Positions 27,807 through 36,283 of a DNA stretch of 64,000 bases are shown here, in pieces. This DNA is from an uncultured Pelagibacteraceae bacterium (lineage in GTDB: Bacteria; Pseudomonadota; Alphaproteobacteria; Pelagibacterales; Pelagibacteraceae). Both the position numbers and the translations under genes were made by a program. Every line of letters starts with the position of its first letter. Positions within the stretch are counted from its first letter, which is position 1. The notes under the pieces were generated by a model. It saw nothing but the letters and a program-made list of their open reading frames with translations. It searched no databases and had not been told where the DNA came from. The DNA lies in NCBI GenBank assembly GCA_902594705.1, contig CACJNI010000001.1, forward strand, positions 124,001-188,000, given 5' to 3'.

Positions 27807-28795
27807 TCAGATTTTGAGATGGTATAAAATATTTTTTTAGTAAATGATGGAATTATTTCTGAGCTTAATTTATCTTTTTTAATTAATATTTTATTTTTAA
27901 TCTTTGGAGGTCTTTTTGAATTATTTAACAAAATCTTCATTTCCATATTAGATAATTTTATATTAATTTTTCTATTAGTTGAATATTTATACTTGCTTTC
28001 TTGGACTTCAGTCATAGGAAAAATTGGCATATTTTTTAAAAATTTAAATTTATCATTTTTAACTAATAAGTAGTTATTATGTTTTTTGTAAATAGTTGCT
28101 TCAAAATATTTAGTTTTTATTTCTTTATTAATTTTAGTTAACTCAAAATCATTTTTTTTAAAAGATATACAATTTTTACTTAATGGACATTCTTTACAAC
28201 TTGGATTTTTTGGTTTGCAAATTAAAGCACCTATTTCCATGATTGCTTGTGAGTAATCACTAGCGCGATTAGACAGTCCAAAAAAATTTATCTTTGTTTT
28301 TAAAAAATCTTTAGATATTTCATTTTGCTTTTTTAAATATAAGGTTCTTTTAAGAATTCTCTCTACATTTCCATCTAAAGGAATAGTTTTAAGGTTAAAT
28401 GCTATAGACATTATTGCTTTAGATGTATATTCACCTACCCCTGGTAATTGTAACAACTTTTCATAGGATCTTGGCAACTTACCATGGAAATCTCTAACAA
28501 TTATAATTGCACTTTTTTTTAGATTTCTTGCTCTTGAATAGTAACCAAGACCTTCCCAATTTTTCATTAAGATCTTTTCGTCAACATTTGCCAATGATTG
28601 AAAGGTTGGAATTTGTTTTACAAATTTTTCAAAATAAGGAATAACAGTTTTTACTTGAGTTTGCTGCAACATAAATTCACTTACAAACGTAAAATATTCT
28701 TTTTGCTTCTGAGAAACTTTTTTTCTCCAAGGTAAAATTCTTTTATTATTATCGTACCAATGTAGAATTTTATTTGATATGTTTTTATTATTCAT
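27803..28795 (-). CDS. mutY: A/G-specific adenine DNA glycosylase
   Basis: Base-excision enzyme removing adenine opposite 8-oxoguanine. The ATG at 28795 gives 330 residues starting MNNKN; a start at 28840 is possible but would add 15 non-family residues and lie inside the opposite gene. Visible are LPWRKK, VSEFMLQQTQV with the catalytic Glu, helix-hairpin-helix LPGVGEYTSKAIM, DGNVERIL with the catalytic Asp, and the 4Fe-4S ligands in the pattern Cx6Cx2Cx5C (CKPKNPSCKECPLSKNC). The C-terminal NUDIX-like domain that checks 8-oxoG is short. Its start codon directly abuts that of the divergent dciA-like gene. Confidence 0.94.
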   Translation of the reverse strand: MNNKNISNKILHWYDNNKRILPWRKKVSQKQKEYFTFVSEFMLQQTQVKTVIPYFEKFVKQIPTFQSLANVDEKILMKNWEGLGYYSRARNLKKSAIIIVRDFHGKLPRSYEKLLQLPGVGEYTSKAIMSIAFNLKTIPLDGNVERILKRTLYLKKQNEISKDFLKTKINFFGLSNRASDYSQAIMEIGALICKPKNPSCKECPLSKNCISFKKNDFELTKINKEIKTKYFEATIYKKHNNYLLVKNDKFKFLKNMPIFPMTEVQESKYKYSTNRKINIKLSNMEMKILLNNSKRPPKIKNKILIKKDKLSSEIIPSFTKKIFYTISKSE

Positions 28796-29278
28796 ATGAG
28801 TCAAAAATATAATACTAAGCAGAGATATAACTCCGTTCAAGGTTTAAGATCTTTTAAAGATACTTTACCCACAGAAGCAAAAAGAATAATTAGCAAAAAA
28901 GGTAAAATTTATAATGAGACTTTAGATAATTGGAAATATTTAGTAGGTAAAGATTTATTTAAAGTAAGCTTTCCTAAGTCATATAAAAGTTCAAACAAGT
29001 TATCGGGCAGTCGTTTAAATATTTTAGTAAAGAGGGGAAATGAAGTTGACGTTGAGTATTCTAAAAAAGAAATAATAAAAAAAATTAATGTTTTTTTTGG
29101 CTATCATGTTTTAGATGACATTAAATTGAATACATTTGATGGAAAAATTGAAGAAAGCCATAAAAATACCGCTATTAATGCGACAAAAAATAAACATATA
29201 AAGAGCATAAATAATATTAAAAATGACAAAATAAAAAACTCACTTTTAGAGCTAAGTAAACATTTTAAAATAAAATGA
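28796..29278 (+). CDS. DUF721 / DciA-like protein
   Basis: 160-residue basic protein of the DUF721 family. The N-terminal half (LRSFKDTLPTEAKRIISKKG, WKYLVGKDLFKVSFPKSYKSS split) carries the conserved W..LVG..L.....P pattern, and RLNILVKRGNEVDVEYSKKEIIKKINVFFG (split) is the domain's beta-alpha end. DUF721 includes DciA, the ancestral loader of the DnaB replicative helicase. The mutY / DUF721 / DsbA-like / smc neighbourhood is a frequent alphaproteobacterial arrangement, which supports the call. The C-terminal 45 residues are a lysine/asparagine-rich tail. Overlaps the next gene by 4 nt. Confidence 0.8.
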   Translation: MSQKYNTKQRYNSVQGLRSFKDTLPTEAKRIISKKGKIYNETLDNWKYLVGKDLFKVSFPKSYKSSNKLSGSRLNILVKRGNEVDVEYSKKEIIKKINVFFGYHVLDDIKLNTFDGKIEESHKNTAINATKNKHIKSINNIKNDKIKNSLLELSKHFKIK

Positions 29279-29850
29279 AAAAAATAATTCTTGTCTCAAT
29301 TTTAATTTTTTTTAATTTCATTAATGCTAATTCTGAAGTTAAACCAATTTTAGTTGGAAATGCAGACTCTAAAGTTAAGTTGATGGTTTTTGAATCTTTA
29401 ACTTGCAGTTTTTGTGCAAATTTTCACAAAAATATTTATCCTAAACTAAAAGAGGATTTTATTGATAAAGGATTGATCTCAATAGAATTTAAAAGCTTCC
29501 CATTAGATATCATTGCATTTAATGCAACTAAATTAGCGCATTGTAGAAATGATGGTGAGCACGAAATTTTGCATCACCTTTATTTAAATCAAGATAAGTG
29601 GATCAAGGGAAAAAATGAATTAGAAGCAAATCAAGCAATGAAAAAATTTATTGATAATACTGAATATAATCTTGATTTTGATAAGTGCTTGGCTGATAAG
29701 AAGATAGAGGATCACATTTTAGAAGACCGAATCGAAGGTGTTAAAAAGTACAAAGTGAGTTCTACCCCAACGGTCATAATCAATGGAAAAAAGTTTGAAA
29801 ATCACTCAAACTACAAAAAATTAAAAAAATACATTGAAAAACTGATATAA
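29275..29850 (+). CDS. DsbA-family periplasmic thiol-disulfide oxidoreductase
   Basis: 191 residues with a signal peptide (1-20, ending ANS) and a thioredoxin fold with helical insertion. The active site is C44-S-F-C47 (ESLTCSFCANFHKNIYP split), and the cis-proline loop is SSTPTVIING near residue 163. The ESLTCxxCAxFH pattern is typical of DsbA-like proteins encoded before smc in alphaproteobacteria. It would introduce or shuffle disulfides in exported proteins; the Cys-rich secreted hydrolase at 2.6 kb is a conceivable client. Two further cysteines (CRNDG, CLADKK) may form a structural bridge. Confidence 0.9.
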   Translation: MKKIILVSILIFFNFINANSEVKPILVGNADSKVKLMVFESLTCSFCANFHKNIYPKLKEDFIDKGLISIEFKSFPLDIIAFNATKLAHCRNDGEHEILHHLYLNQDKWIKGKNELEANQAMKKFIDNTEYNLDFDKCLADKKIEDHILEDRIEGVKKYKVSSTPTVIINGKKFENHSNYKKLKKYIEKLI

Positions 29851-29858
29851 GTCAGTGA

Positions 29859-32432
29859 ATGGAATTTAAAAAAATCCAACTAAATGGATTTAAGTCTTTC
29901 GCTGAAAAAACAAATTTCCTGATTGAAGAAGGTTTAACTGGGATAGTTGGCCCAAACGGTTGTGGCAAATCAAATATAGTGGAGTCGTTGCGATGGTGTA
30001 TGGGTGAGACATCAGCAAAAAGTATGAGAGGTTCAGGAATGGAAGACGTTATATTTTCTGGAACTTCAAACAAACCATCAAAAAATATTGCAGAAGTTTT
30101 AGTGAGCTTATCAAATGACAACAAGGATGGTCCTCTACAATATAATGAGCTCGATGAAATTGAAATAAGAAGAAAAATAGAAAAAGATAAAGGCTCAAAA
30201 TTTTATATAAATGGGAAAGAAGTTAGAGCTAAAGATGCTCAAATGTTTTTTGCAGATTTGTCAACAGGTGCTCATTCACCTTCGATTATTAGTCAAGGTA
30301 GAATTGGAGCATTGGTTACGGCAAAACCTTCAGATCGAAGAGCTATTTTAGAAGAAGCAGCTGGTATAGCAGGTTTACATGTTAGAAGACACGAAGCAGA
30401 ATTGCGATTAGGCGCGGCAGAAAATAATTTAAAAAGGGCTGACGAATTAAGGAGACAACAGGAAAGACAATTAGCAAATTTGCAAAAGCAAGCTGAAGAG
30501 GCTGCAAAATACAAATCTATTTCAGAAGAAATAAAAAAAGTTGAGGCAGGTTTATATTATTTACGTCTTTTAGAAATTGATAATGAAATTAAAGTAGAAA
30601 ACGAGATCAATAATGAGGCTGATGATCAAGTTAAGTCCTTCAATGATAAATTAGAGAATTTAAGCATGAAGATTATTGAAAAGAATAAGAATGTAAATCC
30701 TATAAGAGAAAAAAATCAAGAAAACTTGTCAAAAATACAAAGGTTAAATTTAGAGTTAAAGAGCTTAGATGAAGAAAAAGACAGGGTTAATGATGAAATT
30801 CAATCAATTAGAAAGGCTTTAAGTGTAATAGATGAAGATATTGTTAGAGAAAAAAGCATAATCATTGATGCCAACTCTAATGAAAAAAGACTTAGAGAAG
30901 AAAAAGAAAATTTAATTACAGTCGATTCAAAATATTATGAAACTGAAAAATTGTCAGGTTTAGATTTGGTAAATGCAAAAGGAAAATTAAAAGATGAGCA
31001 AGATAAGTTAGAGAGAATACTAGAAAATCTAAACCTTGATACTCTAAAAAAGAACTCGGAAACCATTGATTTAGCAAGTGAGCAGTTAGATAAAGCAAAA
31101 GAAATGCTCTCAGAGAACAATATCAATGGTGCAACTAATTTAATAGATGAATGCAAAATAAATCTTTCATATTTAAAAATGAAAATTAATGAAATGCATG
31201 ACAACGATTTAGCGATAACAGTAACTAAGAAAAACGAAGAAATCAAAAGTCTACAAGAAGAATACGCTGAAGCATTTAGCACAAATCAAAATATTAAAAA
31301 AGAGTCAATAAAAAGAAGTGAAAGAATTAAAATAATTGACCAAGAAATAGAAAGTTGGAAAAACTTATTGGTAAATTCTGAAAAAATGATTAATGAATTA
31401 AATAGTAGAAAAGATACTCAACAAAAAAAATTAGATAGTCTTGAAAAACAACCTCAAACACAAGCTGAAAGAAAAGGACAAATATCAGAAAATTTAAGAA
31501 TTTCTGAAAAAGAAAAAAGTGATAATGAAATATTAATAGATGAGCTAGATAAAGAGATTAACGAATTAAGAAGTAATCTTAATACAACAAAAGAAGAGTC
31601 TATTGAAATAAGAGAACGAAAGGCAAGCTCTGGAGCAACAATCGATGGTTTGAATAAAAGAAGAAATGATTTGCTAGAAAGAGTATCAACAGAACTTAAT
31701 TTAAAAGAAGAAGAGATACTGAATTTTTCAAACCTAAAAGATGTATCTGAATATCCAGATACAGTAACACAAGAAGAATTGCTTGATGAAAGAAAAAGGG
31801 AAAGAGAAAAATTAGGCTCAGTCAACTTAAGAGCAGACGAAGAGACTTCAAAATATGAAGATGAAATTAAGAAAATGGAAAAAGATAGACAAGATTTAGT
31901 AACTGCAATTATAAAGTTAAAAGAAAGTATTACTGAATTAAATCAGAAAGGTAGGGAAAGACTTCTAGATGCTTTTGAAAAAGTGAATAGAAAGTTCAAT
32001 GAAGTTTATACCAAACTATTTAATGGAGGTAGTGCAAAACTAGAATTAGTAGACTCTGATGATCCTTTAGATGCAGGATTAGAAATGTTGGTAAGTCCAC
32101 CAGGAAAAAGATTACAATCAATAACTTTATTATCTGGAGGTGAACAAGCCCTGACTGCTTTATCTTTAATCTTTGCAGTGTTTCTTACTAATCCGGCTCC
32201 GATATGTGTTCTCGATGAAGTAGACGCACCTCTCGATGATGCAAATGTAACAAGATTCTGCAATCTTTTGACGGAACTAACTAAAATCACATCTACAAGA
32301 TTTATTATTGTAACTCACCACGCTTTAACCATGTCTAAAATGGACAGACTATATGGTGTAACAATGCCAGAAAAAGGAATTAGCCAACTAGTTGCTGTAG
32401 ATCTTCAAAAAGCAGAGAGTATGGTTGCTTAA
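29859..32432 (+). CDS. smc: Short SMC-family chromosome segregation ATPase without a recognisable hinge
   Basis: 857 residues, against about 1150 for usual bacterial SMC. The N-terminal head has Walker A GPNGCGKSN at 31-39 and SIISQGRIGALVTAKPSDRR near 145. The C-terminal head has LLSGGEQALTALSLIF near 755 and Walker B VLDEVDAPLDD near 785. Both heads look complete and intact. Between them residues about 170-690 are almost continuous coiled coil. The globular hinge expected in the middle is absent; the midpoint (about 370-435) is helical with a turn NNINGATN near 420. A frameshift is unlikely because the frame is open throughout. It precedes atpI by 2 nt. Family firm; how it dimerises is open. 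Confidence 0.92.
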   Translation: MEFKKIQLNGFKSFAEKTNFLIEEGLTGIVGPNGCGKSNIVESLRWCMGETSAKSMRGSGMEDVIFSGTSNKPSKNIAEVLVSLSNDNKDGPLQYNELDEIEIRRKIEKDKGSKFYINGKEVRAKDAQMFFADLSTGAHSPSIISQGRIGALVTAKPSDRRAILEEAAGIAGLHVRRHEAELRLGAAENNLKRADELRRQQERQLANLQKQAEEAAKYKSISEEIKKVEAGLYYLRLLEIDNEIKVENEINNEADDQVKSFNDKLENLSMKIIEKNKNVNPIREKNQENLSKIQRLNLELKSLDEEKDRVNDEIQSIRKALSVIDEDIVREKSIIIDANSNEKRLREEKENLITVDSKYYETEKLSGLDLVNAKGKLKDEQDKLERILENLNLDTLKKNSETIDLASEQLDKAKEMLSENNINGATNLIDECKINLSYLKMKINEMHDNDLAITVTKKNEEIKSLQEEYAEAFSTNQNIKKESIKRSERIKIIDQEIESWKNLLVNSEKMINELNSRKDTQQKKLDSLEKQPQTQAERKGQISENLRISEKEKSDNEILIDELDKEINELRSNLNTTKEESIEIRERKASSGATIDGLNKRRNDLLERVSTELNLKEEEILNFSNLKDVSEYPDTVTQEELLDERKREREKLGSVNLRADEETSKYEDEIKKMEKDRQDLVTAIIKLKESITELNQKGRERLLDAFEKVNRKFNEVYTKLFNGGSAKLELVDSDDPLDAGLEMLVSPPGKRLQSITLLSGGEQALTALSLIFAVFLTNPAPICVLDEVDAPLDDANVTRFCNLLTELTKITSTRFIIVTHHALTMSKMDRLYGVTMPEKGISQLVAVDLQKAESMVA

Positions 32433-32434
32433 TA

Positions 32435-32710
32435 ATGGATGAAGACCAGTTTAAAACTCGCCTAAAAATTGCAAAAAATAAAACCGATAAAGACAAAAAA
32501 TCTGAAGAGGGAAATAAAGGCTCAAGTATGGGATCAGCCTTCAAAATGAGCACGGAATTAGTATCTGCAGTGGCTGTTGGGACAATTATTGGGTTTATTT
32601 TAGACAATTGGTTTGGTACTAAACCCTGGTTAATTTTAATATTTTTTTTTATTGGTGTAGTAGCTGGAATTATGAACGTTATTAAATCAGCAAAAAAAAT
32701 GCAAAAATAG
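32435..32710 (+). CDS. atpI: ATP synthase protein I
   Basis: Small membrane protein, 91 residues, helping assemble the c-ring in studied bacteria. A charged N-terminus is followed by SSMGSAFKMSTELVSAVAVGTIIGFILDNWFGTKPWL (shown split across residues 29-66) with two membrane helices; the GxxxD in GFILDNWFGTKPW is the AtpI hallmark. First of five F0 genes. Confidence 0.92.
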   Translation: MDEDQFKTRLKIAKNKTDKDKKSEEGNKGSSMGSAFKMSTELVSAVAVGTIIGFILDNWFGTKPWLILIFFFIGVVAGIMNVIKSAKKMQK

Positions 32711-32717
32711 TAGGCAA

Positions 32718-33449
32718 ATGGCAGCAAATCCAATGTACCAATTCAACGTTTACCGAATTGGTCCAGAAATTAAAATAAATAACATAGACATTTCATTCAC
32801 AAACGCGAGTTTGTTTATGGTCATAAGTTCACTAGCAATATTAATTATTTTTAATTTAGGCACGAAGAGATCTATCATACCAAATAAAATTCAATTACTT
32901 GCGGAACTCAGTTACTCTTTTATTTCAAAAATGATAAGTGATACAGCTGGATCAAAAGCTAAGCCTTACTTTTCTTTCATATTTTCTTTATTCATGTTTG
33001 TTTTATTTTGTAACATGTTTGGGATGATACCATACTCTTTTACTGTCACTAGCCACATCATTGTAACTTTTGTATTAGCAGCATTTATATTTGTAGGAGT
33101 AACAATAATTGGATTTATTAAACATGGACTTGGATATCTAAAACTTTTTGTACCAAGTGGAGTTCCAATGGTTTTATTACCATTAATAGTTGTTATAGAA
33201 ATAATTTCATACTTAAGTAGACCAATTAGTTTATCAGTTAGATTGTTTGCAAATATGATGGCAGGCCATACGATGATGAAAGTTTTTGGAGGTTTCGTAG
33301 TTAGCTTAGGAATTGTTGGGGGCTGGCTACCACTAGGTTTTTCAGTTGCATTAACAGGTTTGGAGATATTAGTTGCTTTTCTTCAAGCATATGTATTTGC
33401 AATTTTAACATGTATCTATTTGAATGATGCATTAAATTTACACCATTAA
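32718..33449 (+). CDS. atpB: ATP synthase F0 subunit a
   Basis: Stator channel subunit for protons, 243 residues with five to six membrane helices. The essential arginine is R175 in LSVRLFANMMAGH, facing the c-ring glutamate. Other conserved parts are FGMIPYSFTVTSHI and LEILVAFLQAYVFAILTCIYLNDAL (split). It follows atpI by 7 nt. Confidence 0.97.
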   Translation: MAANPMYQFNVYRIGPEIKINNIDISFTNASLFMVISSLAILIIFNLGTKRSIIPNKIQLLAELSYSFISKMISDTAGSKAKPYFSFIFSLFMFVLFCNMFGMIPYSFTVTSHIIVTFVLAAFIFVGVTIIGFIKHGLGYLKLFVPSGVPMVLLPLIVVIEIISYLSRPISLSVRLFANMMAGHTMMKVFGGFVVSLGIVGGWLPLGFSVALTGLEILVAFLQAYVFAILTCIYLNDALNLHH

Positions 33450-33456
33450 TTAACAT

Positions 33457-33463
33457 AAGGAGG
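33457..33463 (+). promoter_or_regulatory. Very strong Shine-Dalgarno of atpE
   Basis: AAGGAGG lies 5 nt before the atpE ATG in the 19-nt gap after atpB. Most genes in this window have weak or no such site, so this one fits the need for many c subunits per complex. Confidence 0.75.
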
Positions 33464-33468
33464 ATATA

Positions 33469-33696
33469 ATGGAATTAGAAGCAGCAAAAATGATAGGAGC
33501 AGGACTAGCGGCGATTGCACTTGCAGGTGCAGGAGTTGGAATTGGGATAATTTTTGGAAATTATCTTTCAGGTGCAATGAGAAATCCATCTGCAGCTCAA
33601 AAGCAGTTTCCAAACTTGCTATTAGGCTTTGCATTAGCGGAAGCGACTGGTTTATTTGGATTAGTTGTTGCATTAATTATTCTTTTCGCGTTTTAA
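33469..33696 (+). CDS. atpE: ATP synthase F0 subunit c
   Basis: Rotor ring proteolipid, 75 residues forming a helical hairpin. The first helix has the glycine-rich AGAGVGIGIIFG packing motif (20-30), the polar loop is RNPSAAQKQ (R38 region) and the ion-binding carboxylate is E58 in FALAEATGLFG. No sodium-site residues such as the Gln/Thr set are evident, so proton coupling is expected. Strong Shine-Dalgarno upstream. Confidence 0.97.
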   Translation: MELEAAKMIGAGLAAIALAGAGVGIGIIFGNYLSGAMRNPSAAQKQFPNLLLGFALAEATGLFGLVVALIILFAF

Positions 33697-33699
33697 TTA

Positions 33700-34290
33700 A
33701 TGTTGAAAAAGATAATTTTTCAATTTCTAGCTTTAAGTCTTATCTTTACTTATAGCGCTCAAAGCGCTGAGAGTGGAGGTATGCCCCAGCTTAATCCCGA
33801 GTTTTGGATATCTCAAATTTTTTGGTTAGTACTTACTTTTGGATTATTGTTTATAATTTTATCTAAGTTCATACTACCAAAAATTAGTAACAATCTTGAA
33901 ACCAGAAAATCACAAATCTTAGAGAATATCGAAACTGCAGACAAGCAACGGGAAGAAACTGAAAAAAAAGTTAAAGAATTTGATAAAATTATCAATGATA
34001 CAAAAGTCGAAGCAAAAAACTTCTTTAATAGTGAAAGACAAAAAGTTTTGGACGATATAAACAATAAAAGATTATCTTTAGAAAAGGATATCGAAAAAGA
34101 AATAATAAAAGCTGAAGAAGAAATAGACCAATTAAAAAAAACTTCTCAAGAGAAAGTTACTAAAATTGCAATTGAGACATCCTCCGATCTAATTAAACAA
34201 TTAATTGGTGAAGATATAAATAAAAGTAGTCTTTCAGCCATAGTTGAAGATCTTTCTAAAAAAGAAATGGAAAAACATAATGGCATTTGA
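33700..34290 (+). CDS. atpG: ATP synthase F0 subunit b' (b2)
   Basis: One of two diverged b-type stator subunits, as in other alphaproteobacteria and phototrophs. The 196 residues have an N-terminal hydrophobic stretch resembling a signal peptide (5-23, ending AQSAES), then the membrane helix (ISQIFWLVLTFGLLFIIL split) starting near 37, followed by a long charged coiled coil. The N-terminal leader before the membrane helix is typical of b' and not of b. The gene is often called atpG or atpF2. Overlaps atpF by 11 nt. Confidence 0.88.
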   Translation: MLKKIIFQFLALSLIFTYSAQSAESGGMPQLNPEFWISQIFWLVLTFGLLFIILSKFILPKISNNLETRKSQILENIETADKQREETEKKVKEFDKIINDTKVEAKNFFNSERQKVLDDINNKRLSLEKDIEKEIIKAEEEIDQLKKTSQEKVTKIAIETSSDLIKQLIGEDINKSSLSAIVEDLSKKEMEKHNGI

Positions 34291-34777
34291 TGCAACATTT
34301 TGGGTAGCAGTTTCTTTTGTAATATTTTTTGGAGCGCTAATTTATTTAAAAGTTCCGCAAAATGTTAATAATTTATTGAGCAAAATGATTACTGATATCA
34401 AAAATGAAATTGATGAAAGTGAAAAACTCCGAGCTGAATCTAAAAGACTATTGGATGAGGCGCAAAAGAAGCTAGATACTGCAAAAATTGAGAGTGAAAA
34501 GATTATGCAGCAGTCAAAAGATGAAACTGAAAGATTTGTAATTGAAATGAATGACAAATTCCATAAATCAGCTGAACTAAAGAAAAGTCTAGCAGAAACT
34601 AAAATCTCTCAAATGAAGGATAATGCCATTAAAGAAATTAAAGATACATCAATTAACATTGCTGTAGAATCTGTGAAAAAAATTATTACAACATCTGTTG
34701 ATAAGTCTAAACTTGACAATTTGTTTAATAAAAATCTTGAAGAAACGAAGACAGAATTAAAGAAAATCAGTTCTTAA
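34280..34777 (+). CDS. atpF: ATP synthase F0 subunit b
   Basis: Stator stalk subunit. The ATG at 34280 gives 165 residues beginning MAFDATFWVAVSFVIFFG, the normal b-subunit start with one membrane helix. An in-frame ATG at 34244 would add 12 lysine-rich residues before the helix and is less likely. The rest is a charged coiled coil (ESEKLRAESKRLLDEAQKKL). Last of the F0 genes; F1 genes are not in the window, consistent with the split F0/F1 operons of alphaproteobacteria. Confidence 0.93.
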   Translation: MAFDATFWVAVSFVIFFGALIYLKVPQNVNNLLSKMITDIKNEIDESEKLRAESKRLLDEAQKKLDTAKIESEKIMQQSKDETERFVIEMNDKFHKSAELKKSLAETKISQMKDNAIKEIKDTSINIAVESVKKIITTSVDKSKLDNLFNKNLEETKTELKKISS

Positions 34778-34825
34778 ACTAAGATAGTTTATCAAATTTT
34801 ATAAAAATAATGTAAATTAAGGAAT

Positions 34826-36283
34826 ATGAATTCAATTGTAATTGGATCAGGTTTTGGTGGCATAGCAGCAGCTCTTAGACTTCGGGCAAAAGGCCATAAA
34901 GTCACTTTAATTGAAAAACAAAAAGATTTAGGTGGAAGAGCGAGAGTATTTAAAAGTAATGGGTTCACTTATGATGGTGGACCAACTGTAATAACCGCTC
35001 CATATTTAATTTATGAAATTTTTAAACTTTTTAATAAAAATCCAGATGATTACATAAAAATAAAAGATTTGGATACTTGGTACAGATTTGTTTTTGAAGA
35101 TGGAAGCCATTTTGATTATTCAGCTGATGAGAAGAAAATGGAAGAACAGATTGCAACAATTAATCATAAAGATGTTGTGGGTTACAGAAATTTACTTAAA
35201 TTTACAAAAAAAATATTTGATAAGGGTTATTCAGAATTATCAGATGTGCCATTTGATAAACCTTCATTTATGTTTAAGCAAATTCCTGCATTGCTAAGTT
35301 TAAAAAGTTATAAATCTGTTTATTCTTTGGTTAGTGGTTTTATTGAAAATGAAAAACTAAGAAGGCTATTTAGTATGCACCCATTATTGGTGGGTGGGAA
35401 CCCTTTTACTACAACCTCTATATATGGATTAATTTTGTATTTAGAAAAAAAATGGGGAATTCATTATTCTATGGGCGGAACGGGACAAATCATAAAAGGT
35501 TTTGAGAAATTGATGTTAGAAGAAGATGTTACAATTATTAAAGGTACAGAAGTTAAAAACTTGCTTACAGAAAATAAAAGAGTTGTCGGTGTTGTGACAA
35601 GTGAAGATGAGGAAATTAAAGCAGATAACGTAGTTTGTAATGCAGATCCTCCCGGTGTTTATTCAAAAATGCTAAATAATCAAAAATATAACACCTTATT
35701 TAATTGGAAGATAAATAGAATGGAATATTCAATGGGATTGTTTGTTTATTATTTTGGAACAAAGAAAAAATACGAAAATGTTGAACATCATACTATAAAG
35801 TTTGGCGATAAGTACAAAGAACACTTGGATGATATATTTGTAAACAAAAAATTAAATAGCGATATAAGCTATTATCTACATAGGCCTACCGCAACAGATC
35901 CCAGTATGGCACCAAAAGACCACGATTGCTTTTATGTATTAGTGCCTGTACCTAATAATAAATCAGGAATAAACTGGTCAATCGAAGGAGAGAATCTAAA
36001 AAAACTTGTAATAGATAAAATGGAAAAAAGTTTATTACCAAATTTAAGAGAAAATATTGTAGATGATTTTTATTTAACCCCTGATTATTTTGAAAATGAA
36101 TTAAATACAAAATATGGCTCGGGTTTTTCAATTCAGCCCAAATTTTCTCAATCAGCATACTTTAGATTTCATAACAAATCTGAGGTTTATGACGGTTTAT
36201 ATTTTGTTGGAGCAGGCACTCATCCTGGAGCTGGTGTTCCAGGGGTCCTATCATCCGCAAAGGTCTTAGATAAAATTTTGTAA
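34826..36283 (+). CDS. crtI: Phytoene desaturase (CrtI type)
   Basis: FAD enzyme of 485 residues that desaturates phytoene to lycopene. The N-terminal dinucleotide-binding motif is VIGSGFGGIAAALRLRAKGH (residues 5-24), then EKQKDLGGRARVF and YDGGPTVIT. The C-terminal signature reads GLYFVGAGTHPGAGVPGVL, the CrtI hallmark. AAGGA lies just before the ATG. First of four tightly linked genes: its stop and the crtB start share one base (TAATG). A 48-nt gap after atpF probably holds the cassette promoter, though no clear boxes were found. Confidence 0.96.
   Translation: MNSIVIGSGFGGIAAALRLRAKGHKVTLIEKQKDLGGRARVFKSNGFTYDGGPTVITAPYLIYEIFKLFNKNPDDYIKIKDLDTWYRFVFEDGSHFDYSADEKKMEEQIATINHKDVVGYRNLLKFTKKIFDKGYSELSDVPFDKPSFMFKQIPALLSLKSYKSVYSLVSGFIENEKLRRLFSMHPLLVGGNPFTTTSIYGLILYLEKKWGIHYSMGGTGQIIKGFEKLMLEEDVTIIKGTEVKNLLTENKRVVGVVTSEDEEIKADNVVCNADPPGVYSKMLNNQKYNTLFNWKINRMEYSMGLFVYYFGTKKKYENVEHHTIKFGDKYKEHLDDIFVNKKLNSDISYYLHRPTATDPSMAPKDHDCFYVLVPVPNNKSGINWSIEGENLKKLVIDKMEKSLLPNLRENIVDDFYLTPDYFENELNTKYGSGFSIQPKFSQSAYFRFHNKSEVYDGLYFVGAGTHPGAGVPGVLSSAKVLDKIL

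Noticed and set aside
28796..28840. Upstream in-frame start for mutY at 28840
   Set aside because: The extra 15 residues are not MutY-like and would lie inside the opposite gene; the ATG at 28795 gives the usual N-terminus.
34244..34279. Upstream in-frame start for atpF
   Set aside because: It adds 12 lysine-rich residues before the conserved MAFDATFW start and would increase the overlap with atpF'; the ATG at 34280 fits family length better.
34775..34791. Inverted repeat TAAACTA / TAGTTTA at the atpF stop, as a possible terminator
   Set aside because: The stem is pure AT apart from one pair and is not followed by a T-tract, so a stable terminator hairpin is unlikely; the same kind of repeat is expected by chance in AT-rich DNA.
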